A DNA stretch of 64,000 bases from Acephala macrosclerotiorum (lineage: Eukaryota; Ascomycota; Leotiomycetes; Helotiales; Mollisiaceae): the NCBI GenBank assembly GCA_014904845.1, contig MU119257.1:26733-90732 (forward strand). The letters run 5' to 3'. Of this stretch, positions 1 through 12,981 are shown piece after piece. Position 1 is the first letter of the stretch, and every line of letters starts with the position of its first letter. The notes under the pieces were generated by a model. The model had not been told where the DNA came from. It ran no database searches and worked only from the letters and a program-made list of their open reading frames with translations. The position numbers and the translations under genes are program-made.

Positions 1-2279
1 TAAATTATAATTTTTTTAATATTAAAATAATTTATAATAATAAATATTTTATATATTTTTTAATATATTTTTAAAATATTTTTTATATTTTAAATCGTTT
101 AAATTAATTTTTTTCGTTTTTTAAAATATTTTTAATTTCGTTTTTTTTTAATAAAATAAAATAATAATATTATTATAAAAAAAAGTTTTTTCGTTTTTTC
201 GTTAAAAAATTTTTTATTTAAAATTTTATTTATTTTTTTTTTATTAAAAAAAAACGTTTTATAAAAAATCGAAAAAAATAATTTTTTTTTATATTATTTT
301 TTTTATATTTTTTTTAAATTAATAATATTTATTTTAATTATATTTATTTTATATAAAATAATATTAAAAATATTTAATTAAAAATTAAAAATAAAAAAAA
401 ATTTATTAAAATATAAAAATCGTTCACAAATTTTAATATTATATTATTTTTTAATAATATTAATATTTAATTTTTCGTATTATATTTTTTTTTAATATTT
501 TTTTAATTTAAAAATATATATAAATATAATAATTTTTAATAATTTAATATAAATAAATTTTAAAAAAAAAAATAATTATAATCGTATAAATAAAATTAAA
601 ATTTTTAAAATTTCGAAATATATTATTTTACGAATTATTATTTTTATATTTAATTTATATTTTTATTATAATAATAAATAATTATTTTAAAAAAAAATAT
701 TTATATTTAATTTTTTATTTAATTTTTATTTTTATAATTATTATTTTAACGAATTCGAAATTTTATTTAATAATAATAAATAATTAAAAAATTTTAAATT
801 ATATATATAAAAATAATATAATATTTTATTTTAATATTTAATATTTTATATTTTTTATTCGAATTAATTAATTTAAATAAATTAAAATATAATTTAAAAA
901 TAATAATAATATATTTCTTTTTAATTAATAATAAAAAATCGATTTTTATAAAATTAATTTTAAATATTATAAAATTTTTAATAATAAAAATAAATTAATT
1001 CGTTTTTTTAAATATTTTATAAAAATTTTAAAAAAATTATTTTATAAAATTAATAATTTTTAATATTTTTTTTATTATAACAATTTTAATATTTATTAAA
1101 ATTAAATAATAAATATTTTTTTTATTATTAATTAATAATTATTATAATAAAATTTAATATTTTAAAAAAATAAAAAATAATTTTAATGTTTTTTAAAATT
1201 TTAAAAAAAAAAATAAAATTTTAAAAAAATTTTATAATAAAATTTTATTAATAAAATTATTATTTTTAACGTCGAATTATTATTTTAAAATTTTATTTTT
1301 CGATTAATTTATATTTATTTTTTTTCGTTTTTCGTTTTAAATATTTTATAAAATTTATTATTACGATTTAATTTTTAAATAATTTTTTTTTTATTTTCGT
1401 TTTTTATTAAAAAAAATTTCGTATATTTTAAATTTTATTTTTCGATTTATTTATTATTATTATATTTATTAATAATTTTTTATTAATATTAATTTTTTTT
1501 TTTAAATAATAAATTAAATAAATTTTTAAATTTTTTACATATTTTTAAAACGTTTATTAAAATTATAATTAAAATTTTTTTTAATTATTTATTTTATAAT
1601 TTAATTATATTAATATCGATTATTTTTAAATATAAATAATCGTAAAAATCGATTATAATTTTAAAAATTATAATATTATTTACGATTAATTAATTTATTT
1701 ATAAATAAATATCGATTTTTTCATTTTTTATTCGTTTAAAATATTCGAAATAATATTATTCATTTTATTAATTATTATATATAACGTTAATTTTTATTAT
1801 ATTTTTTTAAATAATTAATAATATATTTTATAAAAATTTAATTAATATTAAATTATATAAAATTTTATATTTTTTTTTTTTATATTATTATATTTTTTTC
1901 GTTTATAATTAAAAAAAATTTATTTATATTTTTTTAAAAAAATAAATTAATTTTAATTTATAAAAATTATAATATTATTTAATTTTTAAAATATTTTTAT
2001 AATATTAACGTTTAAAACGATTTTTAAATTATTAAATAATATAAAAAAAAAAAATTTTAATTTTTTAATAAAATCGTTTATTTAAATTAAAAATTTTAAT
2101 ATAAATTTTTATTAAATTTTTTAAATTTAAATAATATATAAAATTGAAAATTAAAATTCAATATAAATTTTTTTAATAATTATATATATTTTTTATTGAA
2201 TTTTTTTTATAAATAATTCGAATAAAATAAAAAATATTAAATTATTAATTATATTTAAAATTATTTTTTATATTATAAT

Positions 2280-2965
2280 ATTTTATTAAAAAATACATAC
2301 GTTAATAATATTATTAATTATTTTAATTGAATATTAATAATATTAATTCGATATTAATAATATTAATTTAAAATTAAATATTTAAATATTTAAAATTTAT
2401 AATTTATAAAATTTTTAAATAAATTTATTAAGTGCATATTAAAATATTAAATTTTAAAATTAAAATTTATTAAATTTTAGTATTTTATATTAAGATTTAT
2501 ATATAAATTAGTAATCGCGTTTTATTCGATTAATAAATTTTTATCGTTTTATAAATTATACAAATAAATAAAAATAAAAATTAAAAATATTAACGCTATT
2601 TAAAATTTGATCGTAGAATCGATCGATTCAAGCAAAATTTACGCGCGTAGAAATGCGAGTTAAGTATGCGAGTAATTGCATTGCGCTGCGCTGCGCTACG
2701 CTGCTTAATATTAAGAGCTTAGATTGAGACACTTAAAGATTGAGCGATTCAATTGATTAAGTGTAGTTGTATAAAGGCCGCGCGCAGCCGTTTGCAGCCG
2801 CCGAGAGCCGAGAGTTTTAATGTTCTTATTAGTTTAGATTCATTTGTTAATCGACTATTATTGAGCGTCAAAGTTTTGAACATGCAATTATTGCATAGTG
2901 CGCGCTATTAGCAAGCCGCTGGTACTATTAGTAGCCAATAAGCATATAAAAATTTTTTCTAATAT
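2280..2965. repeat. Dispersed repeat, copy A (less mutated)
   Basis: This roughly 680-bp segment aligns in the same orientation with about 56938-57545 on the far side of the gene island. The two differ mainly by C-to-T and G-to-A transitions, while CpG sites are kept (for example the GCGCGC of copy A against CGCGTA in copy B near 57364). Copy A keeps a CG-rich core (2590-2960) with a TATA-like TATAAAGG at about 2771 and a run of five-base GCGCT-like repeats near 2681-2703. It may be part of a transposon LTR or terminal region. That is inference from the TATA-like box only, and the boundaries are approximate. Confidence 0.7.
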
Positions 2966-5900
2966 TGAATATTTTTATCGAATTTTCGAATATTTTAAAT
3001 CGTTAATTTTATTATATTATCGTTTTTTTTTATATTTATATATAATAATCGTTTTTTTATATATTTTATTATAATTATAAATAAATATTTTTATTAATTT
3101 ATAATTAATTTTTTTAAAAATTCGTTTTTTAATATATATTAAATTTTTTTTTATAAATTCGCGTTTTTAATATTATTTATTTAATTTATTTCGTTTAATT
3201 AATTTTTTAAATATTTAATTAAATAAATTTATATATATTTTTATTATTAAAAATTTTTTTATAAATTAATTAATAATTTTATATAAAAATTTTATATTTA
3301 TTTTATAATATTTTTAATTATATTCGTAAAATTCTTTTTTTAAAACGTTATAAAAATTTTTTTTAAATAATTTTTAATATTATATTTTAATATAAATTAA
3401 ATTTATTTTTTATAAATTAAATTAATATATTATAAAAATTATATTTTTTTAATTTTTAAAATAATTTTATAATTTTTATATATATTATCGTATTATTTTA
3501 AAAAAAATTATAATATTATTTTTTTTAAATTAAAATATTTTAAAAATTTTAAAAAAAAAATTTATAATTTTAATATAAATATATATTTTTTAAAATTTTA
3601 TATTTTTAAAAAATTTCTTAAAAAAAATTTATAATATAATTAAAATAAAAATAATTTTTATTAAAAAAAAAAAATTTTAATACGAATAATTTATTAATTT
3701 TAATTTAATAATTTAAAAATATAAATTTTTAAATTATTATTTTTATTTATATTATTTTTTTATAAAAAAGATTTTATTTTAATTTTTATTTAAAATTTTA
3801 TTCGTTTATTCGTTTTAATAAAATATATTTTTTAAATAATTATTTTTTTTTAATTAAAATTTTTTATTTTAATTTTTTTTATATTATTTTTTAAAATTTA
3901 AAATTTATTTTAATTTATTATTTTAATTTAAAAACGATTATAAATAATTTACGAATTACGATTTTTAAAAAAATTAAAATTAAAATATAAAATAATAAAA
4001 TAATTTCGTTTTTTTATATTTTAATTTTTATTAAAAATAAAATTAATTATTATAAATAATTATTATAAAAAAAAATATTTTTATATTTATTTTAATATTA
4101 ATTATTTCGAATAATTTAATATATAATTTTTATAAATTAATATTTTTTTATAAATTCGTAATTTTGTAATTAAATTATTTAATTTTAAATAATATAATTA
4201 AAAATAAATTTTTTTTAATAATAATAAAAAATAAAATATATAAATCGTATATATTTAATTTATTTTTTAATATCGTTTTATTAATATAAAAAAATATAGA
4301 AATTTAATTATAAATTAATTTATTTTAATTAATAAATAAAATTTATTAATAATAATTTATAATTTATAAATTAATTAATTAATTAATTAATTAAAATAAA
4401 AATAAAAAAAATTATTAATTAATTTATAATAAATAAAAAAAATTTATATATTAAAAAATATATAATTTTATTATAATATAAAAATAATAAATCGTAAATT
4501 TAATTAAAATATATTTTTTTATAAAATAAAATTTTATTATAATTAATAAAAATTAAATAATTTAAATCGAATTATAATAATAAATTAATAATTTTTTTTA
4601 TTTTAATAAAAATATTAAAATTTTATTTAATTTTTAAATTTTTTATATTTCGATATTTAATAACGTTATAATATTATAATTAGTATTTTATATATAAAAT
4701 AAAAAATATTCATTTTAAAATATATAATATATTTAAATAAATTAATATTAAAATATATTTCAAATTATAATATTTACGTATTATAATATTCGCGTATTAA
4801 TAATTATTTAATATTATAATATTTTTTTTATATTATAATATATAATTCGCTTATTATTAATTATTTTAAATTAATATATAATTTGTTTATTATTTATTAT
4901 TTTAAATAATATTAAAATTTATAATTAAATATTTAATTTTAATTTTAATTATATTTTAAATAATAAAATATTAAATTTTTATTATTATTTTTGATTTAAT
5001 TTAATATATTAATTTTTATTTATTATTATTATTATTAAAACGAATATTATATAATATTTATATACGATTTAAAATTATATATAATTAATATTATTTTATT
5101 TTTATTTTTAAAATAAATTTTTTATATATATTTAATTAATTATTAAAAAATATTAATATATTTCAAAAAAACGTTTTTAAATATTATTAAATTATTTTTT
5201 TTAATTTTTAAAAATTTAAATATTTTAATAATAAAAAAATTTAAATTTAAATTTAAAAATATAAATATATTTTTAAATTTTATATAATTAATAAGTTTTT
5301 ATTTATAATATTAATCGTATTATATAATTATTAAAAATATTAATAATATAATATATTTTAAATTTAATTAAAATGTAAATTTTTTTAAAATAAATTTTTA
5401 TTTTATTTAATTATTAAATAATATATTTAATTTATAATTTTAAATTATTTTATTATTATTTTAATTTTTTATTTAAAATTATTATATTTATATTAATTAA
5501 AATATAATATTATATAATAAATTAATATATATTTATTTTTATAAATTTATATAAAAAATTTTTTAATAAAATAATAAAAATTATTTATTAAATTAAAATT
5601 TATAATTAAAATTTTTATTATTATTATTATTATTTTATTTTTTAATTTTTTATAATATTTTTATTATTTTTTATTTTTTATTTTTTTAAATAATTTTTAA
5701 AAATATAATTTAAAAAATTTTTATTTATAAAATAATTATATAATATATTTTTCGTTTATAATTATTAATAATTTATATAATTTTTTAAAAATTTAAATAT
5801 TAAAATTATTTTTTATTATTATTTAAATTTTAAAATCGTAAAATTTTTAATAATTATTTACTAAAAAATAATTTATAATTTATTTTAATTATTTAAATAT

Positions 5901-7871
5901 AAAAAATTTATAAATTATTATATTAATAAATATTTAAACTTTTTATAAATATATTATAAATTTATATTTATTAAATAATTAATATAATAATAATATTATT
6001 TTATTTTTTTATATTATTAAATTAAATTTTAAATTTATTTATATTTTTTAATAATAATAAAAATATATTTTATTTTTAAATTTTTTAAATTTTTTTTATT
6101 TTAAATTTAATTTTTATATATTTAATAATTTTTTTTAAACGAATAATTATAATTAAAAATATTATTTATAATATTAATTAAATAAATAATTTTATTTTAA
6201 TTATTAACGTTTTAAATTAATTTATTTTTTATTTTAATAATTTTTTTAAAAATTAAAATTTATTTAAAATAATTAATTATTTAAATTAAATTAAAAATTT
6301 AATTTTTTAAAATTTATTTATTATTATATTTTTATATTTAATTAAATTATATATTATTATTTTTTTTAAATTTTTTAAATTTTTTTAAATTTAATTTTTA
6401 ATATTTGCTTTTATTATACGTTTATTTAAATAAAGTTTTTTTAAAATAAATATTTATAATTTTTTATATTTATTATTAAATAATAAAAAAATATTTAAAA
6501 AAAAAAATTATAATTAATTTTTTTATTATACGTAATAAATATAAATGAAAAAAAACGTAATTAAAATTTTTAAATATTAAAAAAAAATATAAAACGTAAA
6601 ATTTTAAAATATTAAATAATTATAATTTTTATATATTAAATATAAAAATTATTAATTTTTTTTAATTAAAATACGTAATAAATATATATATATTATTATT
6701 ATTATTATATTTAATATTAAATTTTATTTATTTAAATTTTAAAATAATTTAATTTAATTAAATTAATTTATTATTTTAAATTTATATTTTATTTAATTTA
6801 ATTTTAATTTAAAAACTTTTATTAATATATTTAATTTCTTTTAATATATAATAAATATAATTTATTTAAAAATTTTATAATTAAATTTTAAAAATAATAT
6901 TATTTTTTTTATATATTTTAATAAATTTTTTATATAATTATTAAATTAAAAATTTTAAAAATTAATTTTAAAAAATATTATATATTAATTATTTATTTAA
7001 TTAATAAAATAATATATTAATATTATTATTTATTCGATTTAAAAATTAATATTAATTTTTATATATATATGTAATATTAATACTTTTTATAATAAGCGAT
7101 TTTATTTAAATATAACGATTTAATTAATTTATTAAAAAATTTAATAATTTCGTAATTTCGAATTAATATATAATTAATTCAATAAAAAATATTAAAGTTT
7201 TAATTTATATACGATTATATTACGCTTATAATTATAAAATATTAATTAATTTAAATTATTGAAAATTAATTAAATATTATTATATTTTAAATTTTAAACG
7301 ATTTTATTAATTCGTTATTACGTAAATTAATAAAATATAATTATATTTAATAAAAATAATAATTATAAAATTATTTAAATACTTTTTTATTTTAAATATT
7401 AAAATATTAATATATTAAAATTTTATTCTTATTAATTTTATAATTATACAATTTTTAAAAAATGTTTTAAAAAGTTTTTTTTTTAAAATTATATAATAAA
7501 TAAAATAATTTAATAAAAAAAAAAAAATTTTAAAATTTTTTTTTTTAATAATATAAAACTTTATAATACGTTTTTATTTTAAATATTAAAATATTTATTT
7601 AGTATTAAATTAATTAAATCGATTATAATAATTAAATATAAAATAAAAATCTTAAAAAATGTTTTTTTAATAATAAAATTTTATAATAATTAAATTTTTA
7701 TTTTAAATATTAAAAAGTTTATTAATTTATTAATTTTTATTATTTAATAAAATTTAAAATTTTATTTTAATTTTAAATTTTTATAAAACGTTTAAATTAA
7801 AAAATTTTAATTTAAAATTTAAAATAAAAATAAATTAAATAAATTATTAAAATCGAAAACTTTATAATCTC

Positions 7872-7891
7872 TCGTAAAAACGTTTTTACGA
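7872..7891. repeat. Perfect 20-bp palindrome
   Basis: TCGTAAAAACGTTTTTACGA reads the same on both strands. A near copy of its left part occurs at about 60533-60548 in the right block. It may be a chance product of A+T-rich mutated DNA. No function is claimed. Confidence 0.6.
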
Positions 7892-8029
7892 AATTTACGA
7901 AATAAAATATGCGTCGAATATTAAAAAAAAAACTTTATTTACGATTAATTCGTTTAATAAATTATTAAACGAGTTTTTTTTTTTAATACGAAAAAAATAT
8001 TTTAAATTATAATTTATTTTAAGTTTTTA

Positions 8030-8030
<1 letters not shown>

Positions 8031-8111
<81 letters not shown>
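8031..8111. repeat. (ATT)n microsatellite
   Basis: An essentially uninterrupted trinucleotide run of about 27 units lies close to the inner edge of the left A+T block. It is likely length-polymorphic. Confidence 0.95.
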
Positions 8112-8112
<1 letters not shown>

Positions 8113-8344
8113 GTTTATTATAATAAAATATATTTTTAGTTTAATTACATAATTTGATTAGTTTTAATTCGAACGGTAATATTAGTTTAATTTTATATTA
8201 TTATAATATATTATATTTAAAAACTTTAATTATAATTATATTTATTTTATTAATTTTTTTATTAATTTTTTTTTAAATTAAATTTAAATAAATATATTTA
8301 TATTTTTATATAATTTATGCATCTTCTATAGGGACCCCACAAAA

Positions 8345-8450
8345 CCCATGGAGGATCCGTGGGTAGAGGACTAATATATTATCGCCCCATGGGAGACCCG
8401 TGAGTGAAGGAGAAATTTTAAAACTCCACCCCATGGGTCCCCCACGAGCA
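8345..8450. repeat. Three CCCATGG-centred short repeats at the isochore edge
   Basis: Two direct, similar 26-bp units start at about 8345 and 8383. Both begin CCCATGG, pass through a CCGTG core and end in GA-rich sequence. A third CCCATGGG motif lies at about 8432. They sit within 130 bp of the switch from A+T-rich to normal composition. They may be the end of a decayed mobile element, but no matching terminus was found. Confidence 0.4.
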
Positions 8451-11400
8451 GCCTACTCTGGCGAAACAACAGACTAAACTCCTCAGCAAGGATCTGTATC
8501 ATGAGTGTTAATCAGAGTCAGGCTGCTGGTAGGATGTATTTCTTGACCTTGCATTTTACATTTGCTTGGCAGGAATTTTCTTCGTCTCGGTGGAGGCCTA
8601 ATTGTGGTCGTGCAGATACTCATTCAGTACGGGACCTGTGTCGAGTTTAGAACAATCGGTATTCTCTTGTTAGAGAATCCTATCTGTCAACAGAAGACAT
8701 AGCACGTAGAGAGTATTGAAAAGGCCGGAGAGAATAAAGTAATGTTAAGGTGGGTGCTCTAATGTATGTTTTATTAATGAATATTTGCTAGACAGCTCCA
8801 CCTAACACGTTCTACAGCCAATAATACAGTCAGTACTACGCTTCATGTTGTGGAATTGAACCTTTCCTGGACTTGAAGATGAGATAAGTCTCCTTAAGGC
8901 ACGCGGTATTATCGTTGCAAAGGAGGAGGAATAAGCGAGCAGTCGAGACCACGAATTTGGGCCGAGCCAAGACTTGAAAGACATGCTGATATTCGTACTT
9001 CGCGAATGAATTACCCCGTCTAGATTGCAAGCTGCAGAAACTTTGGCAGACCAGAGGTGTGAAGGAGGCTCGCTGACAATTGCGGAGTGCTATGGCAAGT
9101 TGGCAACCACAGACTATTGGAAGTCAAGAGAACGTTGTGATCATTCGGTACTGAATATCTGCTGGCAATTTAGAATTGAAGAGGTATTGGCAGACGGAGA
9201 GGCATCGTTGAGGACACTGATAGGCGCAAAGCTAGGACATCGTAGAGGCCGAAGATCTTGTTCGAAGTTGGGTAACTGCGATGGCTTCTAATATTTCCAT
9301 GGTCAAAATCTTTGGAAGACTTCAAGCAATGGCGAACCACCTAGGGACAATGGAGAAGGCCTGCCATGCTTGACGATGCTGGGACATCGCGAGGGACAAA
9401 GACTTTGCTGTGATCCAGGGCAGTGCCTTTGCAGTCTTGACTGAGGGTCGGGGTGTTCGTCTTGAAGAATCAAAGGGGATCATTCAGCTTAGAAACATAG
9501 ACTTGAAGCTAAGAACTAAGAGTAGAGAAGAGCGTAAAGGCATCGGGAAAGGAACAGGTGGTGAGATTGCTGCCGGTGAAGGTGTTGTGTGCTCACATTG
9601 TCAGAGGTCCCAAATATTTGATGGGAGGAATTTCGCCTACCCCGAAGAAGCCCTTCAACCCTCAATCGCCACATCGATAATCGAGAGCCTAGGCTCTGGG
9701 GAGTCATTACCAGCCTCCAAGCCCCTTAGCTCAACTCGGGGAGATCAAGCGGCCCGATAAACCTGCAACGATTCCGGATAAGTGGGACCAGAGCACTTCA
9801 AGTTCCTCGTCCCGAACCGTCGCTTGGATGGAGGAAATAATAATAATGGCCGGCTTGGTAGTGTACCAAACAATATACCTGAAGGTCGTGGGACAACCAC
9901 GTTGATTCTAATACTAGGCGAGTGGAGACTCTGATGCTTGGAGTTTCTACGAAGCATATGTATAAGTGACCAAATCGAGGTTGCTCGCATGTATCTCCAC
10001 TATTCTACTGGCGGACCAAGCTTGAGCTGGATGATTCATCCACAACCGAGAAGGTTACTTAAGGCGATGCGTGTGACAATGCAATCATGGCACATGTGAA
10101 GCAGAAGTGTTGTGTTATGAGTAGAGGACCATCTCATGCAGTGGCGCGTCACACAAGATCGTTGGCGAGGTGAGTTGAGGATCACTGATCAATGGTGCGC
10201 TTGGAAACCTGTATTGTTGTTTTGTTGAGTCGGTCCTGCTGCCTCCTGCAGAAACTGCCGTAGGCATCGGCTCGATTAGAGTGAGGTAAAAATCTTAGTT
10301 CGCTATAGGGGACTTTGTGTTCGAGGCACACGCACCGAAACTCATGGGAGCCCACCTGATGTTGGGTAAATGCGGCATGTCGAAATTCGAAGCGGGAAAA
10401 GCGAACCCCGCCTTTCACCTAGAAAACAGCGTGCACTGATGAACGATTCATGGACAGAGCTGTGCAAGCACATTTTGACTTCTTCATCGCGTACTTCCAG
10501 CGCGATTGTGCCTTGAAGTGAAGGGGGTGGGAAAATTCAGTCGCTGAGCACAGAGCATGTGTGATATCAGGCAACCCCAGGCCAACGGCTACCGCGTGGA
10601 TCTTCCGGCCATCCTTCCGCAAAGCATGTTATTGACTTGGCCCGAGCAATATCTATACGATATGAAGTGTCGATATAGTTCGAGGCTTATGTGTTTCGAA
10701 ACAGTCCCGCGAATATCTCCAAAGGAGGATTGGAGGAAGTCATTCTATGATTGGGATGGGACGGCTACAGAAGTGAGTTCAGGGCTTGTACCTTTGCGTG
10801 ATAATTATAGCCTTTTGAAACGTGTATTAACATGCGAAAAAAGTCATTGTTCTTTTTTGAGGTGAGATGAGGTTCTCAAGCAAGTCGTTACCAGGCTCGG
10901 AAGTAGCCGGGATACGCGGAAGCTTATTCCAGAGGCAACTCCGCCTCGAATTAAAGTTTAAGAGGTTCCTGAACACAACGAAACGCCCAATATGCACCCC
11001 TTTCTCAAAACAGAAGCATGACACGCATCACGTGATCATGATCTACGTGAGTAGCATGTACCCCGCTTCGAAAGAGCATAGCCGCGAGCCTCATTTTGAG
11101 CGCATCGTGCTTTGACTGTACAGGAGAGGCAAAAAAGGATGCGAATTTGGATAATAAAACAAAGTACGGGCAAATGGAGGGCAACAAAAGCATGACGGTC
11201 CGATAACGAGGGAATTGGAAGCACAGGTCGTCCCTCGGCACCTCCTAGGCAAATTTGATACATCCAATCCCTCTAGCGACTTCATGTGTGAGGTTTCCTA
11301 ATGCAATGCCTTGTTTGCGTCGTCATTTGGGCGGCAAGATCCGTCACTTCCTCGGACGATGGAAGGTGATGGTGTGAGGTACCTACCACATGCAACCATG

Positions 11401-11686
11401 CAAGATTGTTCTCGACACCAATCTCGATATCGAAACCGGGAAAGGAGCCAGCGTGGTGTAATAAGGATTCGACTGGCGATATAGGTTTAATATCAAGCAG
11501 CTCCTAGGGATTGGTGGATTCTCTGGAGCGGCAGTCGGTCGTGGGGCATACAACCTCATACCACAGTAAGCGTTGATTTGCATCAGGTAAGTCCTCGATA
11601 TGGTACGGGCCACAACAATCTGGCCCCCCTTTTCTTTTTTTCTTTTTTGTGTAATGTGCGGGAGGGTCTCCAGATGTCGAGTTCCA

Positions 11687-11726
11687 AGCAAGCAATCAAT
11701 AAATCAATCAATTAATCAATAAATCT
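11687..11726. repeat. AATC/AATA tetranucleotide microsatellite
   Basis: A short imperfect run of AATC and AATA units in the gene-free stretch. No associated gene. Confidence 0.75.
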
Positions 11727-12981
11727 CATGTGCGTCTCAGAGGTTGAAAATTGGTAATTGATATCCGGATATTTGCATGTCCCTGGGTTGATAGGACCCA
11801 ACGGCAGGCGCGCGCAAACCGCTCGCCGCCGGAATTTATCATTCGACGATCGCTCTCCCGGCGGAAGTATGTCACACAGAGGAACCCTTCTTTGCGAGCC
11901 GACTGGTGGACCGAGTTGAAGCAGAGTCGGGAGTTTATGACTTCGAATTGGTGTGCTTCAGGTACTGTACAACAATACTTCGCACCGCCGCTCGTGATTG
12001 CCCAGGATTGCGGGCGTGGCTTGCGTAGACCCAGCCGACCGAATGGGTGATCTGAACCGCGGAGCGCACCTACGCCACCATCGGCACAGGCGCGGTAGCT
12101 GTCCAGCTCTTGGATTTCGAATCGAGACAAATATGACGACCCAACCGGTCGCTCCAGCTTCTCAATGAAGCGGTGAAACACGGCTTTTGCTGTTGGCAGC
12201 GAGCCACGGGCCAAAAGGAAGTCTTGCTCGGAATCCTTTTTCGGCGGCAGAGGCGATTGCAAGGTAAGCAGGCGACGATGGCGTCCAGGGTGACCTATGC
12301 AGGCTAGGAAGTATGAATTGGCGACGATTGGCTATTCAGACACAGCAAGCAGCTTCTTCTTCAGAGTTGATCGAGGAGCCGACCCTGCCCCTGTCCCTGG
12401 GGCGATCGAGAAGATCCCTGGCGCTATGGTGGTAGCGCAGCAACACCACACCGCGCGGAAAGAATTTCTCAGCGGTTCTTGGCCCATGCTGATGCTGATG
12501 CTAATGCTGATCCTGAGCCACGAGCCACGAGCCATCATCCGTGGTTTGCCTCTCGCCCCGACCGTCGAGCTCCACTGGTGCGCAACTGGGTCGGCCGGGT
12601 GCTCGAACTCCATGTCTCCATCACACAGGGCCAGGACCTGGACCTGCCAAGAGATGCGCCTTGCCTCGAGGAGAGGAGAGGAGGGGATGCTCAATCTGCC
12701 CCACACCATTAACAAGTAAGCTCTTTTAGGAAAAAGATGGTGTAGACTACGCAGGTGGGGCGGTTCCAGGAGGAAGTTTTGGTGGTCGTGGTCAATTCTC
12801 CTACCTACTAAGTCGACCATAACATCATCCCACGAAAAAGTACAAGAACGCGCGCCTTCCCTCCAGGAACCACTTCTTTCCCCATGCTCCCTTCTTTTCA
12901 ACGCCAATTACTTCGCGACTCTCAGCAACACTTCCACATCGCTCTTCGTCCATCCGCAACTTCACACAAACTGCAGCAATC

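Larger units (their letters stand above)
1..8318. other. A+T-rich RIP-like block (left isochore)
   Basis: This gene-free block is almost entirely A and T. The few cytosines are overwhelmingly in CpG: all seven C in 61-360 are followed by G. No ORF of useful length or recognisable protein is present. The composition fits old repeats hypermutated by RIP, in which C becomes T on either strand. The block ends abruptly at about 8318, where ordinary composition begins within a few bases. A partly spared stretch lies at 2590-2960. What the original elements were cannot be told here apart from the repeat pair listed separately. Confidence 0.85.
8319..12981. other. Intergenic stretch of normal composition with no recognisable gene
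   Basis: About 4.6 kb between the left A+T block and the FKBP gene. There are several short open frames on both strands (longest 178 aa at 11726-12262 minus and 191 aa at 12332-12907 minus), but none shows a known domain or a fungal exon-intron layout. The second overlaps the FKBP promoter. It holds three CCCATGG-centred motifs at 8345-8450, a tetranucleotide AATC/AATA run at 11687-11726, a pyrimidine-rich tract near 11621-11646 and a short GCTGAT run at 12488-12512. The last few hundred bases presumably carry the FKBP promoter and 5' UTR. I see no tRNA or 5S rRNA gene. Confidence 0.6.

Noticed and set aside
8031..8111. CRISPR-like or structured array
   Set aside because: It is a plain trinucleotide microsatellite. 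No spaced repeat array exists in this eukaryotic window.
11726..12262. 178-aa open frame on the minus strand in the gene-free stretch
   Set aside because: No recognisable domain, no hydrophobic or repeated pattern, and an atypical residue mix. Chance frames of this size are expected at this composition.
12332..12907. 191-aa open frame on the minus strand
   Set aside because: It overlaps the FKBP promoter and leader, contains a simple repeat translating as alternating Ile-Ser, and has no family features.
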